This document shows, in pieces, positions 12,452 through 17,781 of a DNA stretch of 36,357 nucleotides. Under the pieces are notes generated by a model. That model worked only from the letters and a program-made list of their open reading frames with translations. It made no database searches and had not been told where the DNA came from. Source of the stretch: a virus. The position numbers and the translations under genes were made by a program. The DNA is taken from IMG/VR virus record IMGVR_UViG_3300005589_000064, positions 1-36,357 of that record, one strand, 5' to 3'. Position 1 is the first letter of the stretch. Every line of letters begins with the position of its first letter.

Positions 12452-13579
12452 ATGTCAGGGAGTGTGCACCAAGGCAAGGATGGCACCGTCTTTATCGGGT
12501 GGTATGACCCTATAGCTAAAAAGCAAACCAAGATCTACAGGGACCGCCGAGGCGAAAAATTTTACACCAAGAAACAGGCGAAGAAGGCTCTCGCCACCAT
12601 GCAGTCTGAAGTCGAAAGAGGGCAGTTTGATATCCGGCTTTACAAAAACCAGACGTCACCGGTCGTGGAGTACCTGTACCAGTGGTATGAGATTGAGGCA
12701 CCCAATTGGGCACCAGCCACAGCGAAGGGGTATCAATCATATATCAAAAATCACTTGGCCCCGTATTTCAGGCGGTCAAATTTGGCTCTACACGAAATCA
12801 GGCTCACTCATTTGAAAATGTTGCTGAACGGCCTGAATTCAATTGGCGGCGCGCCTTTATCCGGCAAGATGAAGTTTAACATCATGGCCTGCTTGCACAC
12901 CTGCCTGGATTATGCATGGAGGGATGGTGAGATTTCAGCGATCCCGCCATTCCCCAAGAAGCGGGAATACCAGATGCAGAAAAAGACCGTTGAGTGGTTA
13001 CCCGAAGACAGGCAAGCCAAGGTCTTTCTGCATATCCCCGAGGAGCATCAGCCAATCTTCCGGTGGATGCAGATGCATGCCAGGAGGCCAGCTGAAGCAA
13101 TGGCTTTGCGACGCGAAGACTACCAGAAAGGCGTGTTTTACGTGCGGCGCTCTATCTCCGCAAACCGGGTCGTCGAGGTCACAAAGACAGGGATGGAACA
13201 CGTCACCCCCATGGTGGATGCGTTTATCCCGTACCTCGACCAAGCTTTAAGGGCCCCCATCGTTTCACAGTTTCTGTTCACCCATGCCCGGTCACGGTCA
13301 GAGGGCAAGCGCTACACCCACGGCGTACTCAACAGGATCTGGAAGGAAGCATGCGAGGTGGTTGGTGAAGATATCGGCCTCTACTCCGGCACAAGACACA
13401 GCCGGGCATGCCAACTGCTCAACGAGCATGGACTATCTCTCACGGATGTCCGGACGGTCCTTGACCATGCCGATTTGCGGTCAACCGAGAAGTACGCCCA
13501 AACCACCGTGGCGAGAAAGAAAGAGTTGATGGAGGGGCGGGTAATTAGACTGCCGAACACAGGAACAGACAAAGCGTGA
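12452..13579 (+). CDS. int: Tyrosine integrase
   Basis: This encodes 375 residues. The start ATG 12452 follows a near-perfect GGAGGTG; TTG 12383 is a weaker alternative. An N-terminal arm/AP2-like domain (residues 1-60), a SAM-like core-binding domain (~66-160) and a catalytic domain are visible. Catalytic candidates are Arg212 (RRPAEAMAL), Lys245 (TKTGMEH), Arg315/His316 (SGTRHSRA), His339 (VLDHAD) and the nucleophile Tyr348 (STEKYAQ). The first His of the usual HxxR box is Ser312. It mediates attP x attB recombination; the attP lies immediately downstream. Confidence 0.92.
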   Translation: MSGSVHQGKDGTVFIGWYDPIAKKQTKIYRDRRGEKFYTKKQAKKALATMQSEVERGQFDIRLYKNQTSPVVEYLYQWYEIEAPNWAPATAKGYQSYIKNHLAPYFRRSNLALHEIRLTHLKMLLNGLNSIGGAPLSGKMKFNIMACLHTCLDYAWRDGEISAIPPFPKKREYQMQKKTVEWLPEDRQAKVFLHIPEEHQPIFRWMQMHARRPAEAMALRREDYQKGVFYVRRSISANRVVEVTKTGMEHVTPMVDAFIPYLDQALRAPIVSQFLFTHARSRSEGKRYTHGVLNRIWKEACEVVGEDIGLYSGTRHSRACQLLNEHGLSLTDVRTVLDHADLRSTEKYAQTTVARKKELMEGRVIRLPNTGTDKA

Positions 13580-13584
13580 GGGGT

Positions 13585-13810
13585 GGGTAAAAAGGTTACA
13601 CCAAACACAAAAAAGGCACCCCTTGAGGCACCTTTTTTGACATGTTTCTGACTTGTATTCCGAAAAATAACTGCCTGAAAACATTATGTATATGGCGGAA
13701 GTGCATGGGAATCGAAACCATGTTGCTTCTCGATTTACAATGTAAATTCAGATATATACGTCACTCAATTTTTCGTTTTGATATGTTTTTGACATGTAAC
13801 CTTTTTACCC
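13585..13810. other. attP: Phage attachment site attP with selC-like core
   Basis: A perfect 16-bp inverted repeat, GGGTAAAAAGGTTACA (13585-13600) and its complement (13795-13810), flanks the core; TTTTTGACATGT recurs at 13634-13645 and 13786-13797. These look like integrase arm sites. At the centre, 13693-13716, the minus strand reads as a tRNA 3' end: T-loop TTCGATT, CCCAT, GCACTTCC, G, CCA. An 8-bp acceptor plus 5-bp T-stem is the geometry of tRNA-Sec. CATGG (13704-13708) and CCATG (13718-13722) are core-type inverted repeats. TTTACA-A-TGTAAA (13734-13746) is a further palindrome. Confidence 0.7.
13609..13638 (+). terminator. Terminator after the integrase gene
   Basis: AAAAAAGG (13609-13616) pairs with CCTTTTTT (13631-13638), with an imperfect interior. 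The T-run ends the integrase transcript. The structure is A/T-symmetric and may act in both directions. It overlaps the first TTTTTGACATGT arm-site candidate. Confidence 0.7.
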
Positions 13811-13851
13811 ATGTGAATAACCCAGCCCGGCAAAGGCCCGGAGTAACTACG

Positions 13852-13920
13852 CTGGCCTGCCACGGGAATCGAACCCGCGTTTACAGGGCTGAGAGGTGCG
13901 TAAACACTGGCCCCGCCACG
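13852..13920 (-). other. tRNA-like T-arm remnant
   Basis: On the minus strand, GCGGG TTCGATT CCCGT makes a perfect T-arm, with CTCTCA upstream resembling a tRNA-Glu anticodon loop. GTTTAC and GTAAAC around it can pair. No matching acceptor 5' strand (needs GCCTGCC) was found in the expected 70-80 bases and the anticodon stem does not close, so this is not a functional tRNA gene. It is likely a decayed tRNA or captured tRNA fragment. Confidence 0.4.
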
Positions 13921-13959
13921 GGGGTTACACATGTTTTACACACAATTAAGGTGGACGAT

Positions 13960-14154
13960 ATGAAGAGATGGGCATCAGTCGCAAAGTGGCCCTACCCTGA
14001 CGTGAATTTAATGAACGGCGACAATTCATCGGTGGATTACCACGACACCAAAGAGCAGGCCCTCGCAGTGATAAGGAAGCTGAAAAAAGAAGGTTTTGGT
14101 GGTGGAGGGAGATTGTTCCCGATTGAGGTTTTTGTGCAGGAGGTGAAGCCATGA
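13960..14154 (+). CDS. Small hypothetical phage protein
   Basis: This encodes 64 residues from ATG 13960, with AAGGTGG upstream. The sequence shows WPYPDVNLMNGDNSSVDYHD, then a helix (TKEQALAVIRKLKKEGFGGG) and a beta end (FPIEVFVQEV). The layout matches small phage proteins of unknown role that often sit next to ASCH proteins. The stop overlaps the ASCH gene start at 14151 (ATGA). Confidence 0.6.
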   Translation: MKRWASVAKWPYPDVNLMNGDNSSVDYHDTKEQALAVIRKLKKEGFGGGGRLFPIEVFVQEVKP

Positions 14155-14468
14155 AAACACCACTCGACGAACTTGAGTCCGGAGTCTGGCCGAGCTTTAT
14201 TACCCATATCCAGGGTGCAGCGAAAGAAAGGCCGGCCCGCCACACCCTAAAGATCGAAACACAATATTACGGAGCCGTCCTGAGTGGCCTGAAAAAATTT
14301 GAGATCAGAAAGAACGATCGAGGCTTTCGGGTGGGCGATACGCTTGACCTGATCGAGATTGATGGCGGAGAGAAGACGGGGCGTGGGTTATTTAGGCTGA
14401 CCATCAGGTATATTTTCGAGGGAGGGCAATACGGGCTGATGCCCGGCTACTGTATTTTTTGTTGGTAA
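14151..14468 (+). CDS. ASCH/DUF3850 protein with a DsrA-like N-terminal segment
   Basis: This encodes 105 residues. Residues ~30-105 match the DUF3850/ASCH pattern: HTLKIETQYYGAVLSGLKKF, EIRKNDRGFRVGDTLDLIEI, then YIFEGGQYGLMPGYCIF. ASCH folds are PUA-related and usually bind RNA. Family members normally start at HTLKI; here an extra 29 residues precede it. TPLDELESGVWPSF then ITHIQGAAK resembles, from memory, the N-terminus of dissimilatory sulfite reductase DsrA (TP..D.LE.GPWPSFV..IK). No Dsr catalytic region follows. The match needs a profile search. Confidence 0.72.
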   Translation: MKTPLDELESGVWPSFITHIQGAAKERPARHTLKIETQYYGAVLSGLKKFEIRKNDRGFRVGDTLDLIEIDGGEKTGRGLFRLTIRYIFEGGQYGLMPGYCIFCW

Positions 14469-14517
14469 AAACAGGATCCGGGTTCGATGGAAAAACCGGG
14501 AATCGAATTGACAATCA

Positions 14518-14547
14518 AAAGGGGTGTCCGACCAAAGGCGCCCCTTT
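14518..14547 (+). terminator. Hairpin at the start of the UmuD'-like gene
   Basis: AAAGGGGTG (14518-14526) pairs with CGCCCCTTT (14539-14547), one G-U pair. It may end the ASCH transcript, though only three T lie in the 3' arm. It overlaps GTG 14524, so it could also hide that start. Just upstream, CCGGGTTCGAT (14478-14488) and CCGGGAATCGAA (14497-14508) look like tRNA T-arm fragments. Confidence 0.45.
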
Positions 14548-14910
14548 GATATTTCCCCCGCCATGCTCTATAACACCCTCATGGAAATCATCACCGACAC
14601 CATGGACCTAAACGAGTCCCTGATCAAGCACCCCGTCTCCGCCTTTTATTTAAGAGCCACCGGAGACTCAATGACAGGCGCCGGCATCTACCCCGGCGAC
14701 CTCCTCATCGTGGATCGTTCCCTGGAGGCCACAAACAAGACGGTCATCATCGCCGTTGTGGATGGCGAGATGACCGTTAAGAGATTGAGATTGAGGGGAG
14801 ACAGGGCCTTTTTAGAGGCCGAAAACGAAGGATACCCACCCATTGAGATCACCGGAAATATGGATGTTTCGGTGTGGGGTGTGGTGACGCATAGCATTCA
14901 TCAGGTTTGA
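14524..14910 (+). CDS. UmuD'-like S24 protein lacking the cleavage arm
   Basis: The frame opens at GTG 14524 (128 residues); ATG 14563 and ATG 14581 are possible starts and none has a good ribosome site. From DLNESLIKHP on it follows E. coli UmuD closely: FYLRATGDSM with Ser49, GDLLIVDRSLEAT, then VDGEMTVKRL with Lys86. The Ser-Lys spacing of 37 equals UmuD Ser60-Lys97. The N-terminal arm with the Cys-Gly cleavage site is absent, so the product resembles already processed UmuD'. UmuD' activates the UmuC polymerase for translesion synthesis. No umuC is adjacent. P1 HumD is a known phage analogue. Confidence 0.8.
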   Translation: MSDQRRPFDISPAMLYNTLMEIITDTMDLNESLIKHPVSAFYLRATGDSMTGAGIYPGDLLIVDRSLEATNKTVIIAVVDGEMTVKRLRLRGDRAFLEAENEGYPPIEITGNMDVSVWGVVTHSIHQV

Positions 14911-14939
14911 TCGACAGAAAGCTTAAGGAGGGTATACAA

Positions 14940-15359
14940 ATGAATGAAAACTCAAATAAGCGGCGAACGTCAGAATATCCAACCAACAACAAGTCATTGG
15001 ATCCGGAAAAGGTGGGCGTAGATTCACAATTTGCACTGCTATTCCATTATAGATTCGTTTACCCTGACACCTGCACAGAGAGCCCTGTCGCTGGCAACAA
15101 AACAATCAAGGCATGGTCCGAACAAGCGCTCGTTTTGGTTGTTTATGTGAATAATTCTGATTGGCCGCCATCACGCCATTATGAGCTCTTCTATGGATTA
15201 TCCCGTAGTCATTTTGGTTCCGGCTTAGAGCCGACCATTGAAGTCCAACGAAAATTATTGGACGCCGCCCTCCCCATTATCAGGGCAGATATTGAGCGTA
15301 TAGGGGCCACCGATTTACCAGATTCGCTGGCTAATACGAAATTCGTGGGGCCACTTTAA
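14940..15359 (+). CDS. Orphan hypothetical protein, moron candidate
   Basis: This encodes 139 residues from ATG 14940, with AAGGAGGG upstream. No membrane segment or Cys motif. Segments FALLFHYRFVYPDTCTE and ALVLVVYVNNSDWPPSRHYE look beta-rich; the end is helical (VQRKLLDAALPIIRADIERI). It lies between the intact UmuD'-like gene and a leftover UmuD-like C-terminus at 15428-15478, so it was probably inserted by recombination. Family not recognised. Confidence 0.6.
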   Translation: MNENSNKRRTSEYPTNNKSLDPEKVGVDSQFALLFHYRFVYPDTCTESPVAGNKTIKAWSEQALVLVVYVNNSDWPPSRHYELFYGLSRSHFGSGLEPTIEVQRKLLDAALPIIRADIERIGATDLPDSLANTKFVGPL

Positions 15360-15386
15360 TAACCCCGGGGTAACCTGACAACAAGG

Positions 15387-15467
15387 GTGGATGCTGCTCC
15401 TCCTTGAAATAGCCCCCCCCCCTCCTCGTGACTTTCAGTATCTGGGACGTGGTGGCACACAGCATCC
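15387..15467. repeat. Inverted repeat and poly-C tract at an island boundary
   Basis: GTGGATGCTG (15387-15396) is the reverse complement of CAGCATCCAC (15458-15467). A run of ten C lies at 15413-15422. The right arm falls within the UmuD-like remnant. It marks the junction between the rightward accessory island and the leftward late operon and may act as a convergent terminator region. Confidence 0.45.
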
Positions 15468-15478
15468 ACTCAGTCTGA
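15428..15478 (+). pseudogene. Remnant of a UmuD-like C-terminus
   Basis: This stretch reads VTFSIWDVVAHSIHSV and stop. It aligns without gaps to the end of the intact UmuD'-like protein (NMDVSVWGVVTHSIHQV and stop): W, V, V, H, S, I, H and V are shared. In-frame TAG lies at 15410-15412, so it is not a complete gene. The DNA differs clearly from the intact copy, which suggests a diverged second allele cut off by recombination rather than a recent duplication. Confidence 0.65.
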
Positions 15479-15829
15479 CTCACACCGCCGGGCCAACTCC
15501 TCATGCAACCAGCGCGGTACCGGGGCCTTAAAATAAGCCTCCACAACGGCATGCCCCACCTCGTGCTTGAACACCCTTACCCGACACCCCCTTGGGACCA
15601 CAATCAGATTCTCGACCGACGAATAAAACGCCGGGGCCCGTGTAGGCTTGCCGTAGATCCGGACATGCTCGGCCCTCACATCGGCGACGGTGGGCACGAT
15701 CAGGATTCGGTAGGTGGTTTTGGCGGGGTAGAGTTGCAGGCGGTTGGAGACCTCCCGCTCAATGGCCGATGGATCAACAGACCATGAGCAGGAGGTGAAG
15801 AGGATGGCTATGAGGGCGGCAAGTCTCAT
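15470..15829 (-). CDS. Lipoprotein with an HEVGH zinc-metalloprotease motif
   Basis: This encodes 119 residues. A lipobox is visible in MRLAALIAILFTSCSWS, with Cys14 as the lipidation site, so the protein should be exported and membrane-anchored. HEVGHAVVEAYF followed by WLHEELA gives HExxH plus a downstream Glu, the gluzincin-type zinc site. It is the last gene of the late (tail) operon and overlaps the upstream gene by 4 bases. Possible jobs are processing of a surface protein, help with lysis or superinfection exclusion. These are inferences; the motif is seen directly. Confidence 0.68.
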   Translation of the reverse strand: MRLAALIAILFTSCSWSVDPSAIEREVSNRLQLYPAKTTYRILIVPTVADVRAEHVRIYGKPTRAPAFYSSVENLIVVPRGCRVRVFKHEVGHAVVEAYFKAPVPRWLHEELARRCESD

Positions 15830-16239
15830 TCGGCTCGGAAATAGTCCCCTGCCGTTGCTGTTGAAACGATCTCCAGAGGATCAGCACCACGGGTGACGTA
15901 ATCATCCAGCACCTCAGACTGCCTAACACCCTCCTCGTCCGGTTCCCCATGGAAAACCGTCACACACAGCCGCGCAATACGGAGATGCCGCGCCATGAGG
16001 CCGGGGTTGTCGTCGGCCAGGTATTCGGCTGAGGCCCTGAGTCGGTCGGTGATCTCCTGGGTATCCGGGGTGTGCCTGATGATGTCGTGGTCGCCGTCCT
16101 TACCGAGGAGGATGGTGCGGGTTGCGGGGATCTGATACCAATCCTCCTGCACAGTGGTGTTATCCTGCTCGTCGGTGACAGGGATTTCGATCATGGCCAT
16201 TTTGTACATGCCGTCTATGAGCTGTGCTCTCAGTATCAT
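15826..16239 (-). CDS. Hypothetical protein of the tail-fibre module
   Basis: This encodes 137 residues (MILRAQLIDGMYKMAMIEIP). The N-terminal half is beta-like and the C-terminal half helical and acidic (EITDRLRASAEYLADDNPGL). It overlaps both neighbours by 4 bases, so it is translated in one coupled chain with the fibre-like protein upstream and the lipoprotein downstream. No recognisable family. It could be a fibre chaperone or a small baseplate part. Confidence 0.6.
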   Translation of the reverse strand: MILRAQLIDGMYKMAMIEIPVTDEQDNTTVQEDWYQIPATRTILLGKDGDHDIIRHTPDTQEITDRLRASAEYLADDNPGLMARHLRIARLCVTVFHGEPDEEGVRQSEVLDDYVTRGADPLEIVSTATAGDYFRAE

Positions 16240-17390
16240 GCTACCATCCTGTATTTAAGGGTTTTGTGTCGGCTGATATCTTCGCAACCGATACCCATTT
16301 TGATATTTTCGCCGGGGTCAAATGTGCCGCTGAATGTAACCTTTGAACCCGCCACACCATCAACCACCAGCCACATTTGAGAGCCATCAAAATGTAGCTC
16401 GATCTCGTGGAGTTGTTCGGGGGTGTAGGCCTGTGCGGATTGGGCTACGTTGCCAGCGCTGTCTACCGCCTCAAACAGCCCAGAGGTGGAGTTGATACGG
16501 ATGATATCGACGCCAACGCCTCTGTCTGCATCTCGACCTATGAGATTGATGTGGCCGACGGTTTGGAGTTGGGCCAATGAGGGGCGGAGGGCGTAGGTGT
16601 GGTAGAGGGTTCCGACGCCACCAGTGAGGAGTGTGTGGAGGCGACTGCCCACCGGACACGGCGCAGTCAACCCGTGCAGGTCGTCGACGATGGGGGAGGC
16701 TGCGGCGGTTTGGATGGAGGTGGGGGCGCCTTCCGAGCCTATAGTTACGGGGAATATGCTATACTCAAGACCCTCAATGGCTTCTGCGTGGCTGATATCT
16801 ACACTGAGGGCTGCTGAATCCCGGAAGTCAACAGCATAGAAATTTATATCTCCTGGCTCTGAGCCAGGAGGTGGCCGAAAGACTAACTCCCAATCAGCTG
16901 TCAGTGTCACAAGTGGGCCATATCCTGCTCTTCCGCATGTATGTACAGTTTTTCCCGCATCAGACGGTGACCCAGCTCTAACCCAGATGGATCGGCTGTC
17001 GCCCGAGGCTATGCATGCCCCGCAAGTTAGAGTTGCATCATAAACCCCCGGTGTGTCCTTAGTCACTTTATACGCTGCACGCCTGTTGACTGTTTCGCCA
17101 AGCAGCTCCACGCCTGTATTTGTTTGGGCCCATATTGGATTGAGAAAATCATCACTCCAAGACAATTTGTTGATAAGACTCCCATGCCCCCACAACTCCC
17201 CACCCACCACAGGCGGCTCGTTAGCGCCAAACACCCGCCCGTCAATTACACGATCTCCGGGGTAGAGGTAGCTGCATCCGGTGGGGATGCCGTTTTTGAT
17301 GAGGTAGGAGGTGTTGGAGCCGTTGTAGCCGAAGGGTCGCAACGTCACGGGCTTAAGCGACACAGGCCGCAATGATAATGGTTTAAGCAT
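16236..17390 (-). CDS. Tail fibre/receptor-binding protein with LamG-like C-terminus
   Basis: This encodes 384 residues from ATG 17390 (overlapping TGATG). The start shows a repeat, LKPLSLRPVSLKPVTLRP, with Pro every six residues. The middle (residues ~75-220) has a carbohydrate-binding-like beta pattern ending in EYSIFPVTIG and APTSIQT, a motif common in phage fibre proteins. The C-terminal ~150 residues look like a concanavalin/LamG fold (IELHFDGSQMWLVVDGVAGS). It probably contacts the host surface. Its distal place in the tail operon fits receptor binding. Confidence 0.7.
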   Translation of the reverse strand: MLKPLSLRPVSLKPVTLRPFGYNGSNTSYLIKNGIPTGCSYLYPGDRVIDGRVFGANEPPVVGGELWGHGSLINKLSWSDDFLNPIWAQTNTGVELLGETVNRRAAYKVTKDTPGVYDATLTCGACIASGDSRSIWVRAGSPSDAGKTVHTCGRAGYGPLVTLTADWELVFRPPPGSEPGDINFYAVDFRDSAALSVDISHAEAIEGLEYSIFPVTIGSEGAPTSIQTAAASPIVDDLHGLTAPCPVGSRLHTLLTGGVGTLYHTYALRPSLAQLQTVGHINLIGRDADRGVGVDIIRINSTSGLFEAVDSAGNVAQSAQAYTPEQLHEIELHFDGSQMWLVVDGVAGSKVTFSGTFDPGENIKMGIGCEDISRHKTLKYRMVA

Positions 17391-17713
17391 CACTCACCGC
17401 CTGAGCAAATGTAAGCGTCGTAGGTGCCCGTGATGCTGTCAGGGATCACCTCAACAAGATCAGAGAAGCCGCTCAGCAGGACAACACGGTTAGTCTCTGA
17501 AAGGTCAATGATGGTCTCAGCGCCATACTCATCCACGGGGGTGAACGTGACAGGACAGCCGGGGGTTCGGAGCTTGAACTTGATCGTGCCGGATGTGGCG
17601 TCGGTTACAATCTGAACCTGATGAAGAAGGGCACCGTCTCCGGTTCCAAGTTCGATTTGGGTGGGTCCGTCTGCTTGGGTTAAGCCTGTTTTCTTGTTTA
17701 GTTCGATTTGCAT
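17390..17713 (-). CDS. Small structural tail protein
   Basis: This encodes 107 residues (MQIELNKKTGLTQADGPTQI). The chain is beta-rich with few charges in the core (TSGTIKFKLRTPGCPVTFTP, then VVLLSGFSDLVEVIPDS). It has the look of a small beta-sandwich phage structural protein. It sits between a large distal-tail protein and the fibre-like protein, and is coupled to the latter. About 68 bases separate it from the upstream gene, and I see nothing particular in them. Confidence 0.6.
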   Translation of the reverse strand: MQIELNKKTGLTQADGPTQIELGTGDGALLHQVQIVTDATSGTIKFKLRTPGCPVTFTPVDEYGAETIIDLSETNRVVLLSGFSDLVEVIPDSITGTYDAYICSGGE

Positions 17714-17781
17714 TTGTTTGTCCTTTTGGGCTTTTCTTTTGTAAAATTAGATTCCTTCCATGGTTGCTATGAGCGGGCCCC

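Noticed and set aside
13845-13931. Complete tRNA gene on the minus strand
   Set aside because: The T-arm is perfect, but there is no acceptor partner strand and the anticodon stem does not pair.
14508-14540. Promoter with TTGACA at 14508 for the UmuD'-like gene
   Set aside because: No -10 element at 16-18 base spacing; the region is taken up by a hairpin.
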